The position numbers were made by a program, and so were the translations under genes. Of a DNA stretch of 64,000 nt, positions 45,497 to 54,596 are shown one piece after another (within the stretch, counting starts at the first letter, position 1; each line of letters begins with the position of its first letter). This DNA is from Psychrosphaera sp. B3R10 (GTDB lineage: Bacteria > Pseudomonadota > Gammaproteobacteria > Enterobacterales > Alteromonadaceae), in the NCBI RefSeq assembly GCF_018861025.1, contig NZ_JAHKQH010000030.1, positions 1-64,000 of the forward strand, written 5' to 3'. The notes under the pieces were generated by a model that worked only from the letters and a program-made list of their open reading frames with translations, searched no databases and was not told where the DNA came from.

Positions 45497-45607
45497 AAGA
45501 TAACCATAGTTAGTTTATCTGTCAATTAATTATTTGGTCTTGCCAAGGAAAACGATAAACGATATAGATAGGAAGATTGATATATCAAAAGTTGAGGCTT
45601 AGTAATA

Positions 45608-48040
45608 ATGATTAAAATGTTCACCATTGTTGTTGTAACTTGTTTAATGCTTTTTGGCTGCCAAAATAAAGCCCAGCAGACTGGACAGCAATACGCCGAG
45701 ACCAATTTTGATGACAATTGGATGTTCCAAAAAGGACCTAAGCTATCTATCAAATTTGAACCAGATTCGAATAATTGGAAGCCGATATCGCTTCCCCATA
45801 CGACTCAAATTGAAAACAAAGTGATATCCGCAGAGAATGACCAATGGCAAGGAATATCTTTTTATAAAAAGCAGTTTTTCATACCCAAGGATCAACACAA
45901 TAAAATTCTCGAACTGCATTTTGGTGCCGCAATGAATCGTGCCGAGGTTTGGTTGAACGACACAAAACTTAGCGAGCACAATGGTGGATATTTGCCCTTT
46001 GTTGTCAATTTAACTCAAGCACTTAAATTTGGTCAGGCCAACATTATCCTTGTTAAACTCGATAACACAGACAGTGCTATTACAGGACCACAGCCTTTAA
46101 AAAGTCTCGACTTTAATATGTATGGTGGGCTCTATCGATCAGTCAAATTGGTTTCTAAACCTTTAGTTCATGTCACCGATCCAATAGCCGCTGATATTGT
46201 TTCAGGTGGTGGAATATTTATATCAACACCTGTTGTATCTAAAGATTTGTCAGTAGTAAGTATTAACACACATATTAATAATGCCAGTTTAGAAAATGTT
46301 GATTTCGCTGTTAAACATACCCTACTTTTTGATGGTGAAATAGTGCACCATAGTGGCTCTAATAACGACTTATCTAAACCACCTCAACTTTATCCATCAA
46401 CGAACCTTGTATCGCAGCTAAATGCGGGAATGAATATAACAACACCTGTTAATATTACAGTTTCCCATGCTAAATTATGGTCACCACAGGAACCAAATTT
46501 ATATACTCTTCGCACTCAATTGTGGCATGGCGATATGCTTCTCCAGCAACAGGAAAATACCTTTGGATTTCGTGAATTTACATTTAACGAACAAAACGAA
46601 TTACTCATTAACGGTAAAAAAACCTTTTTAAGGGGGGTTAATTACCATCAAGATTATCCATACATTGGTTACGCAAAATCTGATCATGCCGAATATCGTG
46701 ACGCCAAATTAATAAAAGAAGCTGGATTTGACTTTGTTCGTTTATCGCACTATCCGCATTCCCCAGCATTTTTGGATGCAGCGGATAAGTTAGGATTGGT
46801 TCTCTTGAATCCGATCTTGGGATGGCAGTATTATCAAGAAGATGAGTCATTTAAAAATAATGCATACCAGCGTTGCCGTGACCTAATTAGACGCGATAGA
46901 AACCATCCAAGTGTTCTTGGGTGGGAATGTTCGCTCAACGAAACAGAAATGCCTGAGGAGTTTGCTAATAAACTGCACTCGATTGTAAAACAAGAAATAA
47001 CCGGCAGTTATTCCGCAGGCTGGCAACCAAATTACGATATCTATATTCAATCGCGTCAACATGCTTTTAAATATCCACATGACAGAGCATTAAACAAGCC
47101 CTATTTGATATCAGAATATGGTGATTGGGAATACTTCCGACTTGATGCGGGAGTCGCACAACCTAATTGGCACAATATTGAACCGGACCATAGGGACAGT
47201 CGCCAGTTGATCAGCAATGGTGAAACACGACTATTGCAACAGGTCACCAATATAAAAGAAGCCTACCTCGACAACAGAACAAAGCACCCAGTTGCAGACG
47301 GTTACTGGGCAATGTTTGATTATAATAGGGGTAAGTTTACAGATTTAGAGTCATCGGGTATTGCAAGTATTGACCGACAACTTAAACCCAGTTATTACTT
47401 TTTTCAAAGTCAACGTTCGCCAATAAAAACAACAAACAAATTTGATGCTGGCCCTATGGTGTATATCGCATCAAACTGGGATAAACATTCTAGTCTAACC
47501 GTGCAAGTCTTTCACAATGCAGAACGCATTGAGCTTTTTCTTAATGACATTTTAATCGACACGGTAAATATTACTTCAAACCCAGTAACAAGTAACATCC
47601 TAACAAATAATAACAATACGCTAATCCACCCACCTGCGATGTTTACACTAGACAAATTTATTGCTGGGACATTGACCGCCAAAGCCTATATAGGTCAAAA
47701 ACAAGTTGCTCAACACAGCGTTACTACAGCAAAACGTATCGCAGGATTACGATTGCAAATAAAACACCAAAACGTACCGCTAGTTATAGGTGATACCGTA
47801 TTTGTTGACGCGATAATTGTGGATGTAGATGGTAATCAAACGATAGCTAATGACATCATGGTTGAATTTGTCAGTGACGGTGACATTACTATTGTTAACC
47901 CAGAAAATCATATTGGTGTTAAATCTACTAGGGGTATTAGCACTGCGCTTATTACTACGGGAAGTAACTACAAAAGTGCCAGTTTAATTGCACGAATTAA
48001 AGGTACAGACATAGTGTCTAAAAGGATTTGGTTTAAATAG
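45608..48040 (+). CDS. GH2 family enzyme, lipoprotein, copy 2
   Basis: 810 aa. Lipobox LFGC (Cys18), so membrane-anchored. GH2 sugar-binding domain with NGGYLPFVVNLT and NMYGGLYRSVKLV; TIM barrel with FLRGVNYHQDYPYIGYA and VRLSHYPHSPAFLDAADKLGLVLLNPILGW; acid/base Glu445 in CSLNETEMP; nucleophile Glu503 in LISEYGDWEY. Distantly related to copy 1; GWECSLNE suggests a different subfamily, so its sugar (galactose or another beta-linked residue) is uncertain. Its C-terminus contains the same kind of Ig-like beta-domain. No neighbour downstream in the same direction. It is controlled with copy 1 by the central operator. Confidence 0.88.
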   Translation: MIKMFTIVVVTCLMLFGCQNKAQQTGQQYAETNFDDNWMFQKGPKLSIKFEPDSNNWKPISLPHTTQIENKVISAENDQWQGISFYKKQFFIPKDQHNKILELHFGAAMNRAEVWLNDTKLSEHNGGYLPFVVNLTQALKFGQANIILVKLDNTDSAITGPQPLKSLDFNMYGGLYRSVKLVSKPLVHVTDPIAADIVSGGGIFISTPVVSKDLSVVSINTHINNASLENVDFAVKHTLLFDGEIVHHSGSNNDLSKPPQLYPSTNLVSQLNAGMNITTPVNITVSHAKLWSPQEPNLYTLRTQLWHGDMLLQQQENTFGFREFTFNEQNELLINGKKTFLRGVNYHQDYPYIGYAKSDHAEYRDAKLIKEAGFDFVRLSHYPHSPAFLDAADKLGLVLLNPILGWQYYQEDESFKNNAYQRCRDLIRRDRNHPSVLGWECSLNETEMPEEFANKLHSIVKQEITGSYSAGWQPNYDIYIQSRQHAFKYPHDRALNKPYLISEYGDWEYFRLDAGVAQPNWHNIEPDHRDSRQLISNGETRLLQQVTNIKEAYLDNRTKHPVADGYWAMFDYNRGKFTDLESSGIASIDRQLKPSYYFFQSQRSPIKTTNKFDAGPMVYIASNWDKHSSLTVQVFHNAERIELFLNDILIDTVNITSNPVTSNILTNNNNTLIHPPAMFTLDKFIAGTLTAKAYIGQKQVAQHSVTTAKRIAGLRLQIKHQNVPLVIGDTVFVDAIIVDVDGNQTIANDIMVEFVSDGDITIVNPENHIGVKSTRGISTALITTGSNYKSASLIARIKGTDIVSKRIWFK

Positions 48041-48282
48041 TGAATGGTGTGAGTGGCACTAATGATACTCTATGTTGAATATCGGGTGTTATCGGGTGTT
48101 GACGCAATGTCAGTTAAGCTGAATAAAACCAATTATCAAAATGAATAAAAAAGACTAGCTCAAGTATATAACTACGCTTTATCTACGCTTTATCTACGCT
48201 TTATCTACGCTTTATCTACGCTTTATCTACGCTTTATCTACGCTTTATCTACGCAATTACAATACTCAAGCCAATTTACAAA
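48041..48282. repeat. repeat-bearing gap between GH2 and LacI genes
   Basis: Contains two copies of ATCGGGTGTT (48081-48100) and an 11-bp tandem array (48173-48254). No gene is supported. Confidence 0.7.
48173..48254. repeat. tandem array of an 11-bp unit
   Basis: Seven exact copies of TACGCTTTATC (48173-48249) plus a partial TACGC. The period is close to one DNA helical turn. It ends 29 bp from the LacI-type regulator stop codon and could be length-variable. Confidence 0.95.
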
Positions 48283-49314
48283 CTAGACAACATCTATTTT
48301 TTTAACAGACTTGCGCTCAACAATTGTAGGCATAAATAAATGAGTTCTACCTATTACTTCTTCTTTTTCTAAGGTCATTTGCAAAGACAACTTAGTGGCA
48401 TATTCAGCCATTTCTACAATTGGATAGTGAATTGTTGTTAATGCAGGACGACACTTTTGCGCAATATCTAGGTCGTCAAAACCAATTACCGAGATATCTT
48501 CCGGTACATTTTTACCTAAATCAAATAAGGCATTCATAATACCGATGGCCATTTCGTCATTATAGGCAATGATAGCGGTAAAACTTACGTCTCTAGAAAG
48601 CAATTCATTAACCGCGTGAGTACAATACTCTTGCATGTTATTAACATCTGGACCGGCATCTTCTCGCAAAACTATGTTGGCTTCAGGCAATGTTAAACCA
48701 CGCGCCGTTAACCCTTGTTTAACACCATTTATCCTGTCTATCTGATCTTCGTTGTTGCTATTAAAACTAACAATGGCCATTTCTCTATGGCCTTGCTTAA
48801 ATAAGTAATCTGCCGCCAAACGACCACCAGAAACATTATCTAACCAGACACAACGTGATGCCATTTCAGGTAAAAAACGATTAATAAAAACTAAGCCTGG
48901 AATTTTGTCCGCAAGTGACTTTAACGTATCAGCGTCTCCAAACTTGCTGTGCAAAATCATGTTTTCACATCCATGCTCTCGTAATGAGTTTATTGCATCG
49001 ACCTCGAGATCTGGGTCGTTTTGTGAATTACGCATCATGACTTGATATGAAGTTAGTCGTGATGCTTTTTCTGCACCAAATGCAATGCTTCCAAAAAATG
49101 GTTTATGTAACGCGGGGGTTACAATGCCAACCAATTCAGCACGTTGACTTACTAATGCTCGAGCGTTGGTATTTGGACGGTAGCCCATTTCTTCGATTAT
49201 TTTTTGTACTTTGGCACGACATTTTTTACCGACTTTACCTTGCCCACGAACAACACGGGAAACCGTAGAGGGAGAAACACCTGCAACACGGGCAACATCT
49301 TTAATAGTAACCAT
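48283..49314 (-). CDS. LacI-family regulator, GalR/GalS-like
   Basis: 343 aa. N-terminal helix-turn-helix MVTIKDVARVAGVSPSTVSRVVRG and hinge GYRPNTNARALVSQRAELVGIV; periplasmic-binding-protein-like effector domain. ENMILHSKFGDADTLKSLADKIPGLVFINRFLPEMASRCVWLDNVSGGRLAADYL and AYNDEMAIGIMNAL resemble E. coli GalS/GalR, which sense galactose, matching a galactan locus. It is autoregulated if the site 44 bp upstream of its start is real, and eight such sites in 15.8-52.8 kb mark its likely regulon. The effector (galactose or a sulfated derivative) is inferred. Confidence 0.9.
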   Translation of the reverse strand: MVTIKDVARVAGVSPSTVSRVVRGQGKVGKKCRAKVQKIIEEMGYRPNTNARALVSQRAELVGIVTPALHKPFFGSIAFGAEKASRLTSYQVMMRNSQNDPDLEVDAINSLREHGCENMILHSKFGDADTLKSLADKIPGLVFINRFLPEMASRCVWLDNVSGGRLAADYLFKQGHREMAIVSFNSNNEDQIDRINGVKQGLTARGLTLPEANIVLREDAGPDVNNMQEYCTHAVNELLSRDVSFTAIIAYNDEMAIGIMNALFDLGKNVPEDISVIGFDDLDIAQKCRPALTTIHYPIVEMAEYATKLSLQMTLEKEEVIGRTHLFMPTIVERKSVKKIDVV

Positions 49315-49357
49315 TTAAATAAACTCTTAATAAGCCAAAATGCTATACGTTATATAT

Positions 49358-49373
49358 GATGTAACGTTATCCC
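49358..49373. promoter_or_regulatory. LacI-type operator (regulator and GPH transporter)
   Basis: GATGTAACGTTATCCC. The right half is perfect, the left half degenerate. It lies between the divergent regulator and transporter genes. Confidence 0.7.
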
Positions 49374-49498
49374 AAATACAAGTCCATTTCAATCAGTGCC
49401 GCCGTAAAACAAGGTCAAAACAAAAGTAAATTATTTCCCTTTACTATCCCTTCTCTCTCACCCAATATAATTAACAAAAGATAAATTTGAAAAGTGAT

Positions 49499-50875
49499 AT
49501 GTTACTTTCTACAAATAACACTCCAGATAGTGTCTTACTCAAACAAAAAATATTTTTAGGCATCGGTTTTTTTGCCATTTTTTTTGCCAATCAAGGCATC
49601 GGGATCTTAGCAATCCCGTATTACCAGATGACCTTAGGGGTAGACCCGTTTTTGTTGGCTTTTGCGATGAAAGCACCGGTATTTATTGCTAGTTTTGTTG
49701 CCCCGTTTGTTGGCCAATGGTCAGACCGACTAAATTCACCATATGGTCGACGCCGTCCCTTTTTGTTTGTTTTCCCGTGGTTATCCTGTGTATTTTTTGG
49801 ATTGATTTGGATGGTTCCATCACATTGGAGTAGTGATACACAGTTGATGTATTTTGCCGCGATGGTGTTGGCGTTTTACTTGTTTAATACTTTTTGGACA
49901 GTGCCAATGAAATGCTTGGCTTACGAAGCAACACGGGATTACCATGAACGGACTCGCGTGATGGGCTTTGTCACTTACTTCTTAAAATTTGGTGCCATTT
50001 TATATCATTGGGTATTTCCCATTGCTCAATTGAGTTTTTTTGGTGGCATCATCATTGGAATGAAATTTGTTGGCTGGGGTGTTGCTCTTATTTTTCTGGG
50101 GCTTTGTGGCATGTTGCCTGGTTTATTTTTGAAAGAGCGAAAGTTTGAGCCAGCCAACACAGACCAAAAGTTACCATTGTTTAAAAGTCTAAGAGCCATT
50201 ATCAAAAACAAGAATATGAAAATTCTATTAGCCGTCATATTCACTCAGTTAACCCTAGGTAGTTTTGCTGCGAGCATGGATTATTATGTTCTTGTTTATT
50301 ATATGAATGATGGTGATGTCGGTGCTGGCGCGACGTGGAAAGGGGTGTTGTCTTCGTCTTATGCAATTACCGGCATTATCGCCATCGGAATCTTAACTAA
50401 AGTGTCTGGCAAAATTGGTAAAATTGCTACTATGAAATGGGTTTACCGGATCACAATTATCGGTGGGCTATGTAAATGGTTTATTTATCAACCTGGTTCT
50501 GGACTTTGGCTGATAGTTGACGCTATTTTGTGTACTGCGATATGGGGGTCGATGGCGGTAATAATTAGCTCAATGATTGCTGACCAAATAGACGTCGATG
50601 AGACAAACAATAACATTCGCCGCGAGGGTCTGTTTGTTTCTTTGCAAAATTGGATCATATCAATGTCGAGTGTCATCGCAGTGATAAGCTCTGGTATTGC
50701 ACTTAACGCAATTGGCTTTCAAGCGTTGAATGGCCCAGAACAAAGCAACTTTTCGATTCTGGCTATGCGAATATTTTTAGTGGTTGGAACCGTTATATCA
50801 GCGGGAATTGGCTATATTCTAATAAGACAATATGACCAAAGTGAACATCTTGTTAATAATGTTGCGCAACCCTAA
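49499..50875 (+). CDS. GPH-type (glycoside-pentoside-hexuronide) cation symporter
   Basis: About 458 aa from the ATG at 49499; the ORF can begin at TTG 49487. Twelve membrane segments. Loop between TM2 and TM3 WSDRLNSPYGRRRPFL is the DxxSPxGRRRP motif of this MFS branch, and ATRDYHERTRVMGF follows. No periplasmic insertion. It is divergent from the LacI-type gene and carries the regulon operator, so it probably imports oligosaccharides or galactosides released in the periplasm. Substrate not determinable from sequence; the GPH family includes the lactose and melibiose carriers. Confidence 0.8.
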   Translation: MLLSTNNTPDSVLLKQKIFLGIGFFAIFFANQGIGILAIPYYQMTLGVDPFLLAFAMKAPVFIASFVAPFVGQWSDRLNSPYGRRRPFLFVFPWLSCVFFGLIWMVPSHWSSDTQLMYFAAMVLAFYLFNTFWTVPMKCLAYEATRDYHERTRVMGFVTYFLKFGAILYHWVFPIAQLSFFGGIIIGMKFVGWGVALIFLGLCGMLPGLFLKERKFEPANTDQKLPLFKSLRAIIKNKNMKILLAVIFTQLTLGSFAASMDYYVLVYYMNDGDVGAGATWKGVLSSSYAITGIIAIGILTKVSGKIGKIATMKWVYRITIIGGLCKWFIYQPGSGLWLIVDAILCTAIWGSMAVIISSMIADQIDVDETNNNIRREGLFVSLQNWIISMSSVIAVISSGIALNAIGFQALNGPEQSNFSILAMRIFLVVGTVISAGIGYILIRQYDQSEHLVNNVAQP

Positions 50876-50990
50876 CTCGTATTCGACTTGCAATCACTGC
50901 AGTGCAGTGAGTCACCTCTGTTCAATATTGTTCCTTAATAAAATTAACAATTTCAATTAATAACATTCCAAACTAGTGCAAAAGTTTACA

Positions 50991-51016
50991 AAAAAAGGCC
51001 GAACAATCGGCCTTTT
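50991..51016. terminator. bidirectional terminator between the two transporters
   Basis: Perfect 10-bp stem AAAAGGCCGA / TCGGCCTTTT with ACAA loop. It lies between converging genes ending at 50875 and 51082. Confidence 0.9.
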
Positions 51017-51081
51017 CTAATTTAGTTGGTCTCATTCCTCATAATAATTACCTCATTAAGCGAGGAGCATGAGGGAAGGTA

Positions 51082-52644
51082 TTACCACCAAGTCGCGTAA
51101 AACCCGGTGAGCACTAAAATGATACCTATTGCTGCAATATTAAAGTTCTTGTCTGTCTCGAAACTCACTTCATCTAAGCTCACACTGCTGTTTGTGCTTG
51201 TCGTTTTAGTCATTAATGACACCACAACACACAATGCTAAACATAATAGAAACACCAGACCTACTCGGTCCATAAATGGCAATTCAGGCCACATTACCTT
51301 TAACAATATTGAAAACGCGGCCGAACCGATTGCGGCTGAAAGCGCACCTGCTGACGTTGCTTTAGACCAAAACATACCCATAACAAAAATGACCACAATG
51401 CCTGGAGTAAAGAACCCAGTGAACTCTTGAATATATTGAAATGCTTGGTCGAATTTACCGAGTAGCGGCTCTGCAACAACTAGAGCAATAGCTAGTGAAA
51501 CAAGCGCAGCGATTCGACCGGTTGTCACATAATGCTTTTGCGACTTTCCAGGTTTTATTCTAGCGTAGATATCCATCGTGAAAATAGTTGAAATGCTATT
51601 TGTCATCGAAGCTAACGACGAAACAATTGCCGCAACAAGTGCTGCAAAAACGAGCCCTTTAATCCCGACAGGCATTAATGCCATCATTGACGGATAAGCT
51701 TGGTCAGGTGATGACAAGTTAGGATAAAGTACAACCGCTGCTATGCCCGGTAAAACCACAATGATAGGCATTAGAAGTTTTAAGTAAGCCGCGAATGCGA
51801 TGCCTTTTTGGGCTTCTTTTTGGCTTTTAGCTGCAAGCGCTCGTTGGATAATGTACTGATTAAAACCCCAATAGCTGAAGTTCATTATCCACATGCCACC
51901 AACCAAAACTGAAATCCCTGGAAGGCTCATGTAATGTTCATTATCAGAGCTCAGTATCATATCAAAGTGACCAGGCAGTTCAGTCGTTAATACACCAAAG
52001 CCAGCAATTACACCCTCCCCACCAGAAACTTCATTAAGCGCTAGGTAACTTAGGAACAATCCACCAAATACAAGCAACACAACTTGTAAAATATCAGTAT
52101 AAGCTACCGCCTTTAGACCTCCGTATAATGAATAGGCAACTGAAAATATCGCTAAGAACATCATGCCATACATCCAATCAACGCCAGCAACTGTTTCTAT
52201 TGCGAGGCCGCCTAACCACAGTACGGCTGTTAAATTAACAAAGACATAAACCGCTAACCAAAACAAAGCTAATGTTGTTTTGACTTTGCTGTCAAAACGT
52301 TGCTCAAGATACTGAGGCATTGTATAAATTTCGTTTTTTAGGAAAATCGGTAACATATATTTACCAACAATAATCAAAGTGATTGCCGCCATCCATTCAT
52401 AAGATGCGATTGCTAGGCCGATAGCAAAGCCAGACCCAGACATTCCAATGATTTGTTCTGCAGAAATATTAGACGCGATAAGTGAAGCACCAATTGCCCA
52501 CCATGGTAATGATTTAGAGGCTAGGAAATAATCTTCTGTATTCTTTCCCCCTTGTTTCTCCTCTCGAGAGATCCATAACGCCAATATTAATAACCCCAAT
52601 ACATAGGTTATAAATATCCCGATATCCAGCATTTCAAGTTTCAT
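51082..52644 (-). CDS. sodium/galactose symporter, vSGLT-like
   Basis: 520 aa, 13-14 membrane segments. Strong resemblance to the Vibrio parahaemolyticus Na+/galactose symporter along its length: TEDYFLASKSLPWWAIGASLIASNISAEQIIGMSGSG, LAIASYEWMAAITLIIVGKYMLPIF, PGISVLVGGMWIMNFSYWGFNQYIIQRALAA, VFAALVAAIVSSLASM, FTMDIY. Sodium-site and galactose-binding residues appear conserved (Gln in the YWGFNQY segment). SD GGGGCAAAAA precedes the ATG. The LacI-type operator lies 65 bp upstream, so galactose uptake is part of the regulon. This is the clearest sequence-based pointer to galactose as the released monomer. Confidence 0.92.
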   Translation of the reverse strand: MKLEMLDIGIFITYVLGLLILALWISREEKQGGKNTEDYFLASKSLPWWAIGASLIASNISAEQIIGMSGSGFAIGLAIASYEWMAAITLIIVGKYMLPIFLKNEIYTMPQYLEQRFDSKVKTTLALFWLAVYVFVNLTAVLWLGGLAIETVAGVDWMYGMMFLAIFSVAYSLYGGLKAVAYTDILQVVLLVFGGLFLSYLALNEVSGGEGVIAGFGVLTTELPGHFDMILSSDNEHYMSLPGISVLVGGMWIMNFSYWGFNQYIIQRALAAKSQKEAQKGIAFAAYLKLLMPIIVVLPGIAAVVLYPNLSSPDQAYPSMMALMPVGIKGLVFAALVAAIVSSLASMTNSISTIFTMDIYARIKPGKSQKHYVTTGRIAALVSLAIALVVAEPLLGKFDQAFQYIQEFTGFFTPGIVVIFVMGMFWSKATSAGALSAAIGSAAFSILLKVMWPELPFMDRVGLVFLLCLALCVVVSLMTKTTSTNSSVSLDEVSFETDKNFNIAAIGIILVLTGFYATWW

Positions 52645-52708
52645 TTTTTGCCCCGTTTGTATTTTTTAGATTGTAGACATACAAAAAAATAACAGAACTA
52701 AAAACAAA

Positions 52709-52724
52709 GGGCAAACGTTTTCCC
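52709..52724. promoter_or_regulatory. LacI-type operator (SGLT)
   Basis: GGGCAAACGTTTTCCC, a near-palindrome 65 bp upstream of the SGLT start. It is the rightmost copy and marks the right edge of the regulon. Confidence 0.75.
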
Positions 52725-52891
52725 TATTTAATTGTTACAATATTTTTATTGTTTAATAACTTTGAGGTTAATGGGAAAGTGGAGGTAAACATTAATATAA
52801 GTGGTTTAAATAATAAGTTTTATTAATAATACCTATAATCTCAGATTAGAGTTTGAATGCAATGATAAATTTAACGGTAGAACCTTAGAAT

Positions 52892-52916
52892 ATGCACAAT
52901 GTTTACACAATTTTGC
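52892..52916. promoter_or_regulatory. candidate response-regulator site upstream of the kinase
   Basis: Contains TGCACAATGTTTACA (52893-52907), 14/15 identical to TGCACAATGTTTGCA at 55343-55357. TTTACA and TTTGCA form direct repeats spaced about one helical turn, the pattern used by OmpR/BaeR-type regulators. Confidence 0.55.
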
Positions 52917-52974
52917 ATTATCCTATGGCTGTAAATTTGAAATTATTATTATCTAAAGGTTGTTGTTTTTATCT

Positions 52975-54510
52975 ATGAAGATCCAAAATAAGCTTTTTCT
53001 CATCCTATTTGGCTTTAGTATTTTACTTGTGACTAGCTTAGTAACACTTATGCAATGGAGCCTAGGTCGTGGAATGGTGGAATATGTAAACACCAAAGAA
53101 GTGCAGGCTTTGCAACCTTTAGTGGCCCAATTAATTGTCGAATACAAGAAAAACGACAGCTGGTCGTCGATGACCAACCGACACAATAAATTCCGCCGCT
53201 TAATATCAGAACAACTTAGTGACAGCGAGTTCTCGCCCCCTAACAATCGACAGGGCAATCGACAGGGCAACCGCCAGGAAAATAGACAGGATGATCGTTC
53301 GCGTCCATCACGACGCCCACCCCCGCCGCATGAACGCGACGCTCGCGATGCAGCAGAAGGACCAATTGCACAAGGTGGCCCTAGACAACAATTTGATCGA
53401 CAACCCCCACCGCCTAATGAAAGTAAACAAATCCATTACGCTATACTCAATGCAACCGGCGAAGTTGTGGTTGGCCAATATTTGTCAGATTTAGACTATA
53501 GCAAAACCCCGATGATCATTGACGATGTTGTCATTGGCCAATTTGCCGTATCTAAGCGCAGTCATCTAACTAAAGGATATGAAGTCGACTTTGTGAATCA
53601 ACAACAAAGTTACTTTTGGCTCATCGCCACCTTTGTTTTGACCTTAGTGGCGCTTATTACTTTGCCGCTAACTCGACATTTAGTACAACCACTCAAACAA
53701 ATAAAAAATGGCATGCACGGTTTAACGCAAGGCGAATACGACCAGCAAATACAATTGAAGCGTAAAGATGAATTTGGCGAGCTAAGTGAACATTTTAATG
53801 AACTTGCATTAACACTTAGTGAAAATGAATCAGCACGAAAACGTTGGTTAGCTAATATATCTCACGAACTTAGAACCCCAGTCGCCATTTTACGCGGCGA
53901 ATTAGAAGCCATGTTGGACGATGTTCGGCCTTTAACAAAGTTTAATATAGTGTCGGTAAACGATGAAGTGAAACACCTACAACGCCTTATCGACGATTTA
54001 AATCTATTGGCCAGTGCCGACATCGGCGGTATGCGTTATCGTAAAGAGCAGATTGAATTAAATGACCTAATCGAAAGTGAAGTTGAAAAATACCGTGGTT
54101 ATTTGGCCGATTCAGGCATTAAGTTAGTCACCAATGTCGAAGATAAAAACATCACCTTGTATGCAGATCAAACGCGATTGTGTCAGTTATTTGAAAATAT
54201 TATCAATAATTGCATTAAGTACTCAGGCGCAACGAGCATTAGTCTGAATGTGAGTCGAGAACTCGAGGGTGGTAACAAGTTTGTTGTTATCAACTTCGAA
54301 GATAACGGAATAGGCGTAGATGAAATTCATTTGCCAAACCTGTTTGAACACTTGTATCGTGTTGATAATTCACGAAACCGAAAAACCGGCGGGTCAGGAT
54401 TAGGATTGTCAATTTGTCGTCATATTGTCACCGGACACCAAGGTGACATTTTTGCAGAAAAAGCGGCTTCCGGTGGGTTAAGTATTATGATTAAGCTTCC
54501 TATTACGTGA
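52975..54510 (+). CDS. baeS: BaeS-like sensor histidine kinase with Arg/Pro-rich periplasmic insert
   Basis: 511 aa from the ATG at 52975; a TTG at 52960 is also open. TM1 about residues 8-28, periplasmic sensor domain, TM2 about 212-232, HAMP, HisKA with phosphoacceptor His297 in NISHELRTPVAILRGELEAM, and HATPase with NN...YSG, DNGIGV and GGSGLGLSICRHI. The HisKA, ATPase and TM1 regions resemble E. coli BaeS. In the periplasmic part, residues about 91-150 form an Arg/Gln/Pro-rich low-complexity stretch (NRQGNRQGNRQENRQ then RRPPPPHERDARD), encoded by a 12-bp tandem repeat. Upstream of its response regulator (86-bp gap). Stimulus unknown. Confidence 0.85.
   Translation: MKIQNKLFLILFGFSILLVTSLVTLMQWSLGRGMVEYVNTKEVQALQPLVAQLIVEYKKNDSWSSMTNRHNKFRRLISEQLSDSEFSPPNNRQGNRQGNRQENRQDDRSRPSRRPPPPHERDARDAAEGPIAQGGPRQQFDRQPPPPNESKQIHYAILNATGEVVVGQYLSDLDYSKTPMIIDDVVIGQFAVSKRSHLTKGYEVDFVNQQQSYFWLIATFVLTLVALITLPLTRHLVQPLKQIKNGMHGLTQGEYDQQIQLKRKDEFGELSEHFNELALTLSENESARKRWLANISHELRTPVAILRGELEAMLDDVRPLTKFNIVSVNDEVKHLQRLIDDLNLLASADIGGMRYRKEQIELNDLIESEVEKYRGYLADSGIKLVTNVEDKNITLYADQTRLCQLFENIINNCIKYSGATSISLNVSRELEGGNKFVVINFEDNGIGVDEIHLPNLFEHLYRVDNSRNRKTGGSGLGLSICRHIVTGHQGDIFAEKAASGGLSIMIKLPIT
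53245..53292 (+). repeat. 12-bp coding tandem repeat in the sensor kinase
   Basis: Two exact copies of AATCGACAGGGC followed by two diverged copies, encoding repeated NRQG/E/D-type units in the periplasmic domain. Confidence 0.85.
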
Positions 54511-54596
54511 CAGCAAACCAGCAATTAAGACAACTAGCAACATAGTGTAATAGCACCTTATTTAATTATCAGTCCAATTAAAACTAGAGAACAAAA

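Larger units (their letters stand above)
52645..52974. other. promoter region between SGLT and sensor kinase
   Basis: No gene. It contains the last LacI-type site (52709-52724) and a candidate response-regulator site (52892-52916). Confidence 0.6.

Noticed and set aside
48173-48254. possible CRISPR or integron array
   Set aside because: An 11-bp exact tandem repeat is too short and spacerless.
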